The notes beneath the pieces were generated by a model. It saw only the letters and a program-made list of their open reading frames with translations. It had not been told where the DNA came from and did no database searches. This document shows, in pieces, positions 16,486 through 24,796 of a stretch of DNA of 39,827 nt (within the stretch, counting starts at the first letter, position 1; the number at the start of each line of letters is the position of its first letter). This DNA comes from Planctomycetota bacterium (GTDB taxonomy: Bacteria > Planctomycetota > Brocadiia > SM23-32), in NCBI GenBank assembly GCA_021161675.1, contig JAGHAF010000105.1, forward strand, positions 1 through 39,827, in the 5' to 3' direction. Both the position numbers and the translations under genes were made by a program.

Positions 16486-17732
16486 GCGAGAAACCCACCA
16501 AAGAGCCCCGGATACCCGACCGAGGCGAGGCGATTGATTACGTGGACGGCCGGATCGAGACGCCCGAGTTCCCGATCGTGCCTTTTATCGAGGGGGATGG
16601 TATCGGGCCGGACATCTGGCGGGCAACGCGCCTGGTGAGCGATGCGGCGGTTCAGAAGGCTTACGGCGCCGATCGCCAGATACAGTGGGCCCAGGTCTAC
16701 GCCGGGGAGAAGTCAATCGAGCTATTCGGCGAGTGGATACCGGAGGAGACTTTCGATGCGATCCGCCGGTATCGAGTGTCAATAAAGGGGCCTCTGACCA
16801 CGCCGGTGGGGGGGGGATTCCGCAGCGCCAACGTCCGGCTTCGCCGGTCGCTGGACCTGTATGCCTGCGTGCGGCCCGTGTTCTGGGTGCCCGGCGTTCC
16901 CTGTCCGGTCAGGCATCCGCAGAAGGTGGACATCGTGGTGTTCCGGGAGAATACGGAAGACGTCTACGCCGGCATCGAGTTCCAAAGCGGCACGCCGGAG
17001 GCGGGTAAACTGGCGCGATTCCTGGAGGAGGAACTCGGCAGTCCCGTGCGTGCGGACGCCGGGATCGGCATCAAGCCCATCAGCGAGTTCGGGACCAAGC
17101 GCCTGATGCGCAAGGCGATATGCTACGGCATCGAGCACGGGCGCAGAAGCCTCACCATCATGCACAAGGGCAACATCATGAAGTTCACCGAGGGCGCCTT
17201 CAAAGACTGGTGCTATGAGCTGGCCGCCGAGGAGTATCCCGAACTTACTATCACCGAACAGCAGCTCTGGGACGATTACAACGGCGAGCTCCCCCCGGGG
17301 CGCATACTTGTCAAAGACCGCATCGCCGACGCAATGTTCCAGCAGGTGCTGCTGCGGCCCGACGAGTATGACATCATAGTCACGCCGAATCTGAACGGTG
17401 ACTACATCTCGGACGCATTGTCGGCGCAGGTGGGCGGCATAGGCGTTGCGCCGGGCGCGAACATCGGAGACGGCGTTGCGCTGTTCGAAGCCACTCACGG
17501 CACGGCGCCGAAATACGCAGGGATGGATAAAGTGAATCCCGCCAGCCTCATCCTGAGCGCCCGCATGATGCTCGATTACATGGGCTGGACCGAGGCCGCG
17601 GACAGGATACTGAAGGGGCTGCGCCACACCATCGCGCAGAAAACGGTCACCTACGACCTGGAACGGCAGATGGAACGGGCCTACCTGGTGAAATGCTCCG
17701 AGTTCGGGGAAGCCATCGTGCAGAACATGTGA
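16482..17732 (+). CDS. icd: NADP-dependent isocitrate dehydrogenase
   Basis: A 416-aa dimeric isocitrate dehydrogenase of the E. coli type, oxidising isocitrate to 2-oxoglutarate. [12 protein letters not shown] opens the fold. The substrate loop [17 protein letters not shown] keeps the serine that AceK phosphorylates in E. coli. Catalytic [15 protein letters not shown] and [13 protein letters not shown] are intact. [17 protein letters not shown] has the Lys-Tyr pair that marks NADP preference. Its ATG overlaps the aconitase stop (ATGA), giving a two-gene TCA-cycle operon making consecutive reactions. Confidence 0.96.
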   Translation: MSEKPTKEPRIPDRGEAIDYVDGRIETPEFPIVPFIEGDGIGPDIWRATRLVSDAAVQKAYGADRQIQWAQVYAGEKSIELFGEWIPEETFDAIRRYRVSIKGPLTTPVGGGFRSANVRLRRSLDLYACVRPVFWVPGVPCPVRHPQKVDIVVFRENTEDVYAGIEFQSGTPEAGKLARFLEEELGSPVRADAGIGIKPISEFGTKRLMRKAICYGIEHGRRSLTIMHKGNIMKFTEGAFKDWCYELAAEEYPELTITEQQLWDDYNGELPPGRILVKDRIADAMFQQVLLRPDEYDIIVTPNLNGDYISDALSAQVGGIGVAPGANIGDGVALFEATHGTAPKYAGMDKVNPASLILSARMMLDYMGWTEAADRILKGLRHTIAQKTVTYDLERQMERAYLVKCSEFGEAIVQNM

Positions 17733-17837
17733 GGCGCCGAAGGGGAAGGCCGGGGGCGACCCGAGGGTTTCTGCTGCCCCTTCGTATAGATGAATTACGG
17801 GCAGATTGCGCGCGGCGGCGCCTGGAATGCGTTTCAC

Positions 17838-17866
17838 TTGCGCGTGGAAGCGGCTTAGAGGATAAT
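17838..17866 (+). promoter_or_regulatory. Probable sigma70 promoter for the partner-switch genes
   Basis: TTGCGC, a 17-bp spacer and GATAAT lie about 125 bp upstream of the SpoIIE-type phosphatase start. Both boxes are imperfect but spacing is ideal. Nothing else stands out in the 258-bp gap after icd. Confidence 0.5.
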
Positions 17867-17990
17867 GTGCATGGATGTGTCGAACTTGTGAATCTATCCC
17901 CCAGAGGCGTGGGTTTAGAAATGTAGTCCCTGCCGTAGTTCCCCGCACCGGTCATTATCTTCGATTCAATCGCTTGTGCAGGTGGCCTTG

Positions 17991-19358
17991 ATGAGTAGCG
18001 CTGAACACCTACCTGATGAACAGAACCCGCTGGAGCATCCACTTCCATCCGATGCCGGTGGGCTCAAGCGCGAGGCGCAATCGCTGAGGCGCCAGTTGCA
18101 GCGGGCCCAGTTGCGGATTGAGGCGCTGGAAAAGGGCCTGAAGGGCCGGGGGGGCGGCGCCGCGCTGGGTGGGCTCGACGATGAGATGCGGCTCCTGGCC
18201 GAGCAGCACGAACGGCGGGCTATGCTGCTGGACCATTATGAACAGACAGCGCGCGAGCTTCAGCAAAACGTCCAGCCCATCATGGAGGCCAGACCGGAGG
18301 GCATCCGGTTCGCTATCGAGTCAAGGCCCGGCGTCCGCGTGGGAGGCGACTTCTACGATATAATAAACCTCTCGGACAACTTCGTCGCATTCCTGATCGC
18401 CGACGTCTCAGGCTACGGCCTGCCCGCCGCCGTCATAATGGCCACGGGGCGGCTCGCCTTCCGCACGTATGCCGCCAACCAGCTCAAGCCCAGGGTCATT
18501 ATGGAGAAAGTCAATCAGGCTATGCTGCGCACCACGCTCGCCGGTCACTACATGACCGCCTTCCTGGGCGTGCTGGACACGGAATTGCTCAACCTGGAAT
18601 ACGTCAACGCTTCGCATTGTTCTCCGTTCCTCATACGGGACGGGAAGGTCATCTCGCTCGACACGGAGGGGCTGTTCGTGGGCATGTTCGAGGAGCCGAA
18701 ATACGAACAAAAGGGACTGCAGATGGAGCAGCACGATCGGATATTCCTCTACACCGACGGGCTCCTGAAAGGCTTTCAGGCGCGGGACCAGCGCGAGGCG
18801 GAGAGCAAACTGGGGCAATACCTGAAGGAGAGCGGCGAGCAGGACCTGGAGGAGCTGGTGGCCCAGCTTGGCGCTCTCGTGCAGAATCCCGAGGATGACA
18901 TAGCGCTGCTTGGGGTCGAGCTTCTGCTGGAGAAAGCCCGGCGCAAGACCATCTCGATCTCGAGCATCCCCAGCGAACTGGCCCACGTGGAGAGCGCCAT
19001 CCTGCCGGTGCTGGACAATAAGGGCTACGGTGAACGGAACATCTTTGCCGTGAAGCTCGCCCTCGAAGAGGCCGTCGTGAACGCCATCAAACACGGCAAC
19101 CAACTTGACGATACCAAGAAGGTCACGATTAGCTTCTACATCGATGACGACCGCGCCCTGATAAGCATAGAGGATGAAGGGGAAGGCTTCGATCCGTCCG
19201 CTATAGCGGACCCGACGGACCCGGAAAACCTCATGGCCAGTTCAGGCCGCGGGCTGGCTCTGATTCGAGCCTATATGGACGAGGTGCGGTTCAACGAGAA
19301 GGGCAACGAAATTAGCCTGGTCAAGTATGCCCCCTGGGCGGTGGCACACCGCATTTGA
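17991..19358 (+). CDS. SpoIIE/RsbU-type phosphatase fused to RsbW-type anti-sigma kinase
   Basis: A 455-aa regulator. After an N-terminal coiled coil (about residues 24-95) comes a PP2C-like SpoIIE domain (about 105-305) with metal motifs VGGDFYD, IADVSGYGLPAA, IFLYTDGL and EDDIALLGVEL. The C-terminal domain (about 320-455) is an HATPase of the RsbW kind: KLALEEAVVNAIKHGNQ (N box), EDEGEGFDPSAIAD (G1), SSGRGLALIRAYMDEV (G2). In partner-switch systems such kinases phosphorylate a STAS antagonist and such phosphatases remove the phosphate; having both on one chain next to a STAS gene suggests a self-contained switch. AGGTGG lies five bases before the ATG. There is no membrane segment or PAS/GAF sensor. 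Confidence 0.92.
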   Translation: MSSAEHLPDEQNPLEHPLPSDAGGLKREAQSLRRQLQRAQLRIEALEKGLKGRGGGAALGGLDDEMRLLAEQHERRAMLLDHYEQTARELQQNVQPIMEARPEGIRFAIESRPGVRVGGDFYDIINLSDNFVAFLIADVSGYGLPAAVIMATGRLAFRTYAANQLKPRVIMEKVNQAMLRTTLAGHYMTAFLGVLDTELLNLEYVNASHCSPFLIRDGKVISLDTEGLFVGMFEEPKYEQKGLQMEQHDRIFLYTDGLLKGFQARDQREAESKLGQYLKESGEQDLEELVAQLGALVQNPEDDIALLGVELLLEKARRKTISISSIPSELAHVESAILPVLDNKGYGERNIFAVKLALEEAVVNAIKHGNQLDDTKKVTISFYIDDDRALISIEDEGEGFDPSAIADPTDPENLMASSGRGLALIRAYMDEVRFNEKGNEISLVKYAPWAVAHRI

Positions 19359-19389
19359 TCAGGTTGCTTTGACCTGTCGAGGTCTTGAC

Positions 19390-19758
19390 ATGCGCAGGGA
19401 CGCCGCAGAGGGAGCCCAAATCAGCAAGGAGTTCAAGAACGACGTCTGTATCCTTCACCTCTCCGGTCAGATGCGAGAGATGGGAGCGGATGTCCTGAGG
19501 GAAGAACTGGACCAGGTCCTCGAGAACGGCGACTATAAGCTCATCTTTGAGATGGGCGACGTCTCCTTCATCAGCTCCACCGGACTGGGGCAGATCATGC
19601 GGGCCTTCCGCACCGCCGGGCAGAACGACGGATTTGTGCGGGTCGTTAACCCCCAACCCCTGGTCGAAGAGGTCTTCCGCGCTACAAAGCTGCACACTCT
19701 GATCGGCATCTTCTCCACCATCGAAGACGCCATAGATGAAAAAGGACGTAGAACGTAG
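19390..19758 (+). CDS. STAS-domain anti-sigma factor antagonist (RsbV-like)
   Basis: A 123-aa single STAS domain. The phosphorylatable serine lies in DVSFISSTGLGQIMRAF, the standard site. I use the ATG at 19390, with GAGG seven bases upstream; the open frame extends further left but without a start signal. It is 31 bp behind the phosphatase-kinase gene and is its likely partner. No sigma factor gene is nearby, so the end target (sigma factor or another effector) must be encoded elsewhere. Confidence 0.9.
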   Translation: MRRDAAEGAQISKEFKNDVCILHLSGQMREMGADVLREELDQVLENGDYKLIFEMGDVSFISSTGLGQIMRAFRTAGQNDGFVRVVNPQPLVEEVFRATKLHTLIGIFSTIEDAIDEKGRRT

Positions 19759-19802
19759 AAGGTTCAAACTCGCCCCAGACAGTCCCCGCCTTCCCTGGCC
19801 CT

Positions 19803-19820
19803 CCTGAGCGTAGTCGAAGG
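19803..19820 (+). repeat. CTGAGCGTAGTCGAAGG intergenic motif, copy 1
   Basis: The 17-base string CTGAGCGTAGTCGAAGG occurs here between two convergent genes and again, identical, at 23172-23188. Both copies are intergenic. Confidence 0.7.
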
Positions 19821-19839
19821 ACCGTCCGTGCCGTTCAAT

Positions 19840-20895
19840 TCATCCTTGATGCTCGGCGCCTTCGGCGTCTTCCGCCTTTAGCCTCAGCCCTCGCAGGCTC
19901 AACCCCTCATACCACAACAGGCCCAGCCCCACCAACGTGATGGGAAACACGTTGACCGCCCACATCATGATGGCAAAGGCGGCCGCGTCCGCCTGAGCGA
20001 CTCCATAGAGCTGGAGCGCCGTCATCGCCGCCGCCTGGTACATCCCTATGAAACCCGGCGCCTGGGGCAGCGCAACCGCCACAGTCACCATGACCTGCGC
20101 CAGCAGAATGCCCGCGAAGGGAATCTCCAGACCGAAACCCCTGGCCACTGCCCACGTACTGAGCGGATAGCAGAACCAAAGGGCCAGTGACAGCAGCAAG
20201 GCCGTGGCCACCCGCCCCGGCCGCTTCAAGAAAGCGAGCGACTCCACCGCCGAACTGATGAAGCCCTCCAGCGCCAGCGCCCAGGAGTGCGGCAGCGCCT
20301 TCAGGAAAAAGCGGGCGAAGCGCACCGTCAAACCCGGCAGAAAAGCCACCACGACCAGCGCCGACATGGCGGCCAGGGCTATGCCCGCGAAAAAGGCGCC
20401 CTTGCCGGGGATAGCGCTCAGCCACTGCGCCGGGGGGCCGCTGAACTTGCCGATGGGCAGCAGCAGCAAAGTGAGCGCCAGCAGAAAGCAGGCGCCGATC
20501 AGGTCGAAGACCCGTTCCAGCCCCATGGCGGTCCCGGCGGCGTGGCCGAAGCGCAGGCCGCTCTTCTTGTGCAGCACGTAAGGGCGAATCACCTCGCCGG
20601 CCCGCAGCGGCAGCACGCAGCTCGACATGAAACCGATGCAAGTGGCCGCGGCGATGTCGTAGTAACGCACGCGACGCACGTGATCCAGGAAGACGCGCCA
20701 CCTCAAGACCCGGAGCCCGTACATCAGAGCAATGAAGCCGACCGAAGGGATAAGATACGCGTAGCTGGCCCGCCCGAACGCCTGCCCCACTTCCTCCCAG
20801 TGCCCTTGCACCTTGCGCAGAAAGAACCAGAGGGCCGCGGCGCTCAGCGCCACTCCGAGGGTGGTCATAACCGTTCGCTTCCAAATCTTCGGCAT
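19840..20895 (-). CDS. Lysylphosphatidylglycerol synthase-like integral membrane protein (UPF0104 type)
   Basis: A 351-aa inner-membrane protein with about eight transmembrane helices, matching the flippase-like domain of MprF and the AglD/UPF0104 family. The typical signature is SSCVLPLRAGEVIRPYVL followed by AAGTAMGLERVFDLIG, and a later LPQAPGFIGMYQAA. Family members are thought to move or handle lipid-linked substrates; the substrate here is unknown. There is no aminoacyl-transferase domain. AAGGAAAGG precedes the ATG. The C-terminal tail is charged and cytoplasmic. It is transcribed away from the YchF-like gene. Confidence 0.88.
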   Translation of the reverse strand: MPKIWKRTVMTTLGVALSAAALWFFLRKVQGHWEEVGQAFGRASYAYLIPSVGFIALMYGLRVLRWRVFLDHVRRVRYYDIAAATCIGFMSSCVLPLRAGEVIRPYVLHKKSGLRFGHAAGTAMGLERVFDLIGACFLLALTLLLLPIGKFSGPPAQWLSAIPGKGAFFAGIALAAMSALVVVAFLPGLTVRFARFFLKALPHSWALALEGFISSAVESLAFLKRPGRVATALLLSLALWFCYPLSTWAVARGFGLEIPFAGILLAQVMVTVAVALPQAPGFIGMYQAAAMTALQLYGVAQADAAAFAIMMWAVNVFPITLVGLGLLWYEGLSLRGLRLKAEDAEGAEHQG

Positions 20896-21029
20896 TTCTG
20901 CGCCTTTCCTTGCAGAATCGGGCTGCCCAGAATGTAGCCCAACGGGGGGGAAAGATGCAAGCGGGTTGCGCGCACTGGCGCTGTGGTGATATCCTGCAAC
21001 CAGGTTAAGCTCAGGGAAGAGGCGATACC

Positions 21030-22097
21030 ATGCAAGTCGGCATCACGGGATTGCCGCAGGCCGGCGCGACCACGCTTTTCAACGCCCTCACAGGGGCTCA
21101 CGTGGACGTGGGCGGCTTTCACGGCGAGCGCGTGGACGCGGGCGTCGTGAAAGTGCCTGACGAAAGGCTGGATGCGCTGGCCCGAATCTTCGAGCCCGAG
21201 AAGATCATACCGGCAGCGATCAGTTTCGAAGATATCGGCGGCGTTTTCTCACACCTCGGCGCCGGGGGCGAACACGCCGCAAGGGCGCTGGCGGAGCTCC
21301 GCCAGGCCGATGCCATCCTGATGGTCTTGAGCGCGTTCGAGTCGCCTTTTGTCTCCAGGGCGAGGGGCGGGATAGACCCGTCCCGCGAGTTAAGGACTAT
21401 GAGCGAAGAGCTGCTGCTGGACGACCTGGGGGTTATCGAGAAGCGCCTCGATGCCGTTCAGGCCGACCTGAAGGGACCACGGACGCAGCGGGAGGCCTTG
21501 GAGAAAGAGCGCGACCTGCTGCGGCGCTGCGCTGGGGCGATCGAAGAGGGAAAAGCGCTGTCGGCGGTGAAGATCAACGAGGCGGAGGAGAAGATGCTGC
21601 GCAGCTATTCCTTGCTCACGCTCAAGCCGCGCATCTGCGTGCTCAACATCGGCGAGGACCGCATACAGGACCCGCCCGACGCACCGGGCGTCCAGCCGGC
21701 GCCTATCCCCATCTGCGCGGAACTGGAGATGGAGATAATGCAACTCGACGAGGATGAGCGGCAGATATTCCTCGAGGATGCCGGCCTTCAGGAGCCCGCC
21801 GGCGGAAAGATCATCCGGGAGTGCTACGCCCGGCTCGGGCTGATTTCCTTCTTCACGCACGTCTCCGGCCAGCTCCGGGCCTGGACGGTGGAGGCGGGCG
21901 CGCCGGCGCCGCGGGCGGCCGGCAAGGTTCACAGCGACATGGAGCAGGGCTTCATCCGCGCCGAGACGGTATCGCTGGCCGACCTTCTGGAGTGCGGCTC
22001 GATCAAAGAGGCGAAGGCGCAGGGCAAGGTGCGCATGCATGGCCGTGATTACCAGGTCCAGGACGGCGACGTGATAACCTTCCACTTCAGCCGATGA
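21030..22097 (+). CDS. YchF/OLA1-like protein with a degenerate P-loop
   Basis: A 355-aa relative of the translation-associated ATPase YchF. The C-terminal TGS-like (DUF933) domain is clear: LGLISFFTHVSGQLRAWTVE, a HSDMEQGFIRAETVSLADL stretch and DYQVQDGDVITFHF. A central coiled-coil hairpin follows the G domain. The Walker A motif, normally GLPNVGKSTLF, reads GLPQAGATTLF, so the phosphate-binding lysine is alanine; switch II DIAGL reads DIGGV. Nucleotide hydrolysis by the usual mechanism is therefore doubtful. This may be a divergent paralogue beside a normal YchF elsewhere. AGAGGCG precedes the ATG. Confidence 0.85.
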   Translation: MQVGITGLPQAGATTLFNALTGAHVDVGGFHGERVDAGVVKVPDERLDALARIFEPEKIIPAAISFEDIGGVFSHLGAGGEHAARALAELRQADAILMVLSAFESPFVSRARGGIDPSRELRTMSEELLLDDLGVIEKRLDAVQADLKGPRTQREALEKERDLLRRCAGAIEEGKALSAVKINEAEEKMLRSYSLLTLKPRICVLNIGEDRIQDPPDAPGVQPAPIPICAELEMEIMQLDEDERQIFLEDAGLQEPAGGKIIRECYARLGLISFFTHVSGQLRAWTVEAGAPAPRAAGKVHSDMEQGFIRAETVSLADLLECGSIKEAKAQGKVRMHGRDYQVQDGDVITFHFSR

Positions 22098-22122
22098 GCG
22101 TGACTTTACAGGGAGGCACTGC

Positions 22123-22974
22123 ATGCCGAAGCGCAGAGCTCTGCTCCCGCTCGCAATAGCAATCACACTTGTCGCATTGGCCGGCGTTCTGCTGTGGCGG
22201 CGGGGCTATGTGTCCGAAGAGCAGAGGAACGCCGCGCGGGAGTTGAGGCTGCCGGTGACAAAGAACCTGGACCTCGGCGGCGGGGTGACTATGAAACTCG
22301 TCCTCATTCCCCCCGGAGAGTTCATAATGGGCAGTCCCCCGGGGGAAGGCGGACGCACCTCCTCAGACGAAGGCCCGCCGCACCGCGTGCGCATCACAAA
22401 GCCCTTCTACATGGGCGCCTCCGAGGTCACCGAAGAGCAATACAGGGCCGTTACGGGCAAGACCCCGGCCGGCTTCGCGGGCGCGAGCAATCCTGTCCAC
22501 CGCATTTCCTGGCATGAGGCCGTCCGGTTCTGCAAGATGCTCCAGCAGGAGGCCGGCATGGACGTGCGCCTGCCCACGGAAGCCGAGTGGGAGTATGCCT
22601 GCCGGGCGGGCACTGGCACGGCCTACAGTTTTGGCAGCGATTGGCGCGCCATTAGTAAGTACGCGTGGTGGCTGAGTAACAGCGAATTCAAGGCCCAGCC
22701 GGTAATGAAGAAAAAGCCCAATCCTTGGGGCCTCTATGACATGCACGGCAACCTTTGGGAGTGGTGTCTTGATTGGTATGACCCGGCGTACTATGCCGGC
22801 AGCCCCCTTGAGGACCCGCAAGGCCCGTCCTCCTCCGACCGTGGCATGCGTGTGCTGCGGAGCGGCTCGTGGCACTATTACGCAGGGAGCTGCCGGTCGG
22901 CCGACCGCCACGCGGGCAACCCATCGTACCCGCTCGACTACTTCGGATTCCGCGTGGTCGCGTCGCCCCGGTAG
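22123..22974 (+). CDS. SUMF1/formylglycine-generating-enzyme-domain protein, exported
   Basis: A 283-aa protein with an N-terminal signal anchor (about residues 7-25) and a SUMF1 fold. Typical blocks are PPGEFIMGSP, YMGASEVTEEQYRAVTGK, RLPTEAEWEYACRAGT, NPWGLYDMHGNLWEWCLDWY and SCRSADRHAGNP..FGFRVV. The copper-site cysteine pair of true formylglycine-generating enzymes is not evident, so it is more likely one of the many bacterial FGE-like proteins of unknown or binding function than a sulfatase activator. GGGAGG lies eight bases before the ATG, 25 bp after the YchF-like gene, so cotranscription is likely. Confidence 0.88.
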   Translation: MPKRRALLPLAIAITLVALAGVLLWRRGYVSEEQRNAARELRLPVTKNLDLGGGVTMKLVLIPPGEFIMGSPPGEGGRTSSDEGPPHRVRITKPFYMGASEVTEEQYRAVTGKTPAGFAGASNPVHRISWHEAVRFCKMLQQEAGMDVRLPTEAEWEYACRAGTGTAYSFGSDWRAISKYAWWLSNSEFKAQPVMKKKPNPWGLYDMHGNLWEWCLDWYDPAYYAGSPLEDPQGPSSSDRGMRVLRSGSWHYYAGSCRSADRHAGNPSYPLDYFGFRVVASPR

Positions 22975-23061
22975 TTCTCTTGTTTTCTGTTCCTCTCGCC
23001 TCTGTTCTCTGCAGAGGTCCAAGGGGGCGCAGCGCCTGTCCGCGCGGGAACGTGCTGGCTC

Positions 23062-23093
23062 ATCCACAGATTGCGCAGATGTGCGCAGATTAG
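23062..23093 (+). repeat. CACAGA-type phased repeat, copy C
   Basis: CACAGA, CGCAGA and CGCAGA start at 23065, 23074 and 23084 (steps 9 and 10). It lies in the 331-bp gap 22975-23305, which has no gene but four repeat elements. Confidence 0.7.
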
Positions 23094-23116
23094 AAAAGAC
23101 GAAGCTATGTCTGAAA

Positions 23117-23144
23117 CCTGCGTTGATCAGTGAGAATCTGTGGC
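23117..23144 (-). repeat. CACAGA-type phased repeat, copy D (inverted, 10/10)
   Basis: On the minus strand CACAGA, CACTGA and CGCAGG are spaced 10 and 10 bases. It faces copy C 24 bp away. Confidence 0.6.
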
Positions 23145-23171
23145 CTAATGCCGTTGCTTGTCCCGCCAGCT

Positions 23172-23188
23172 CTGAGCGTAGTCGAAGG
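23172..23188 (+). repeat. CTGAGCGTAGTCGAAGG motif, copy 2
   Basis: Identical over 17 bases to 19804-19820 and in the same orientation, again between genes. Confidence 0.7.
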
Positions 23189-23230
23189 GAGCGTCGTCGA
23201 GGGGCCGCAGAAGTCTGTGGCCAAGAGAAT

Positions 23231-23264
23231 CAGCCACTGATTACACGGATTTACACAGGTTAAG
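23231..23264 (+). repeat. CACAGA-type phased repeat, copy E
   Basis: CACTGA, CACGGA and CACAGG start at 23235, 23244 and 23254 (steps 9 and 10), the same phase as copies A, C and F despite base changes inside the hexamers. Confidence 0.65.
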
Positions 23265-23305
23265 AAACGTAATACGTGCGTTCTTTCTGCCCGTTTGGTG
23301 AGCTC

Positions 23306-24319
23306 CTACTCCTCGGGTTCTTCGACTGCCTGAGGCACGTAGACGTGCTTGAGCGGAATCAGACCTTTGTAGCGGCTGTCCAACTGCTCGTAGTGCCGCA
23401 AGATCAGACTGACAAGTTCCGCGCCGTCGATGAGGCGCAGGTTGCTCTTTGAGCGGGCGAAGTTCTCCGCCTGTTTCGTGAACCGGCCCAGATTGACCAG
23501 CAGGCCGAATTCGCCTTCACCCACCTTGCCGTACAGGGCCGACACAGCAGGATCACCAATGCTCCCTTCCGTGCTCTTGACCTGCACCTTGATGATGGGA
23601 GGCTCGAACCCTAGTTCGTCTTTATGCGCCAGAATGTCGATGCCGCCGTCCGGACCCTCCGGCGAGACGCGTGTTTGGTAACCCATAATCTGCAATAAAT
23701 GGCCCACGAAGCTCTCAAGGCCGTGCCCTTTCAGTTCTTGCGCCAGGCGTTTGAGGACGAAGTCCTGTGTTGTCTGCTCGATCTCCTCTGCCACCAAGCT
23801 GACCGTCTCATCGTCATCCGCGGGCTCGGCTGGGGCTTTGCCTTCCAACGCAGCGACGAATTCGTCGGCATAGTTCTTGACCTGGAAAAGCGCCATAGCG
23901 GAACCGATCTCGTAGAGGGCCCCTTGCGAAAAGCGCGTCCGGGGATGCTTCCCGAGCCACTTCACTGAGCGGACGTTGGGATACCTATTGGAAAGGTCCG
24001 GCATGTGGCGATACGGCCCGGTTACTTTGCCGAGGTAAATGAGGTGTTCACGGCGCGAATGATGTACAACGACGTCTCCTTCCTGCATCTCCTGAGCGAA
24101 ACGGTAGAGCGTTCCTGCATCCACAGGGATGGCGCCGGCCTTCTTGTCAGGATAGCATTCGGCCACCTTCGCCTTCAGGGCCTCGCGGTCAGGTAATGCC
24201 GCCAGATCGCCCACTTTCGCCCAACCGATGGCTATTAGATTCTTGTCGTAGAAAAGGTTGTCTGCCCCTTCGCCTTTGGGGGCGTGTATTCCCCAAAGCG
24301 TCTGCTCCTGGCTTGCCAT
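23306..24319 (-). CDS. Mrr-type restriction endonuclease with EVE/PUA-like N-terminal domain
   Basis: A 337-aa two-domain protein. The C-terminal half (about residues 190-310) is an Mrr_cat nuclease: LKGHGLESFVGHLLQIMGY, then the catalytic D in DGGIDILA and the QxK in IIKVQVKST. The N-terminal half (about 1-150), with FYDKNLIAIGWAKVGDL, FAQEMQEGDVVVHHS, LIYLGKVTGPYRHM and RSVKWLGK, resembles the EVE/PUA-like readers of modified bases that are fused to type IV restriction nucleases. It probably cuts foreign DNA carrying modified bases; the modification is unknown. AGGA lies six bases before the ATG. No methyltransferase is adjacent, in line with modification-dependent restriction. Confidence 0.82.
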   Translation of the reverse strand: MASQEQTLWGIHAPKGEGADNLFYDKNLIAIGWAKVGDLAALPDREALKAKVAECYPDKKAGAIPVDAGTLYRFAQEMQEGDVVVHHSRREHLIYLGKVTGPYRHMPDLSNRYPNVRSVKWLGKHPRTRFSQGALYEIGSAMALFQVKNYADEFVAALEGKAPAEPADDDETVSLVAEEIEQTTQDFVLKRLAQELKGHGLESFVGHLLQIMGYQTRVSPEGPDGGIDILAHKDELGFEPPIIKVQVKSTEGSIGDPAVSALYGKVGEGEFGLLVNLGRFTKQAENFARSKSNLRLIDGAELVSLILRHYEQLDSRYKGLIPLKHVYVPQAVEEPEE

Positions 24320-24616
24320 TCTTGATCCTGCTCTGGTCAGCCTCTGCAGCAGCGCAGCGAAACCAAGAGACGCATCTTGTCCGGGCGGCCGGTTTGCCGT
24401 AACAGATGCTGCCCACTCCCGTGGTCCAAAAGTTATCGGAAGAATACCCGGGTAAGCCCCTCTGCGTCAAACTCCGCTGCCGTCGGGCCAGCTGATACTC
24501 GGGCTCGAAAACAGCACTCAAGGCGATCTTATGGTCCGAGAAGGCGAGTTCCGTGATGGGCGACGCGAGTGCTCTCTTCTTCATGCCGACCATTCTAACG
24601 ACACCCGTTACTATGG
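24320..24616 (-). other. Intergenic or degraded DNA upstream of the endonuclease
   Basis: About 300 bp without a convincing gene. A minus-strand frame from 24635 runs on into the endonuclease gene in another frame. Only its first third (around MKKRALASPITELAFSDHK) looks protein-like, which suggests remains of a disrupted gene. Confidence 0.35.
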
Positions 24617-24745
24617 TCAAAAGCGTTCTCGGCAAGGCTCTGGCCCGCGCAGGCGGTCGAACTTGCCCTGCAGGGGGGCAAACTCAGGCAAAAGGACGCT
24701 CGTGATTTCGGCTACGAATTGACGGTACTTATTGGAAGTGTCCAT
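24617..24745 (-). pseudogene. Short ORF continuing the HEPN frame, probable duplication remnant
   Basis: Directly after the HEPN stop codon, in the same frame, an ATG opens a 42-codon ORF (MDTSNKYRQFVAEITSVLLP at its start). Its RQFVAEI repeats the RQFVAEI near the HEPN C-terminus, exactly 24 codons away. The remainder (EFAPLQGKFDRLRGPEPC) is not recognised. It may be a fragment of a second HEPN-like gene or a leftover of an insertion. It lacks its own Shine-Dalgarno. Confidence 0.4.
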
Positions 24746-24796
24746 TTAATGGACACTTAACGAGACGATCCTGCTGATTTCCGCTACGAACTGACG
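24703..24796. repeat. 22-bp direct repeats flanking a 23-bp perfect palindrome
   Basis: The 22-base segments at 24703-24724 and 24775-24796 differ at two positions and are 72 bp apart. Midway between them, 24736-24758 is a perfect palindrome: AAGTGTCCATT, one central base, AATGGACACTT. The palindrome contains the HEPN stop codon and the next ATG. Confidence 0.8.

Noticed and set aside
22123..22974. Sulfatase-activating formylglycine-generating enzyme
   Set aside because: The SUMF1 fold is clear but the catalytic cysteine pair is not visible and no sulfatase is nearby.
23062..23264. CRISPR array
   Set aside because: Units are 9-10 bp apart and in both orientations, with no 25-40 bp repeat/spacer pattern and no cas genes.
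24189..24635. 148-codon minus-strand frame upstream of and overlapping the endonuclease
   Set aside because: Starts at TTG without Shine-Dalgarno and runs into the endonuclease gene in another frame; at most its first part is a gene remnant.
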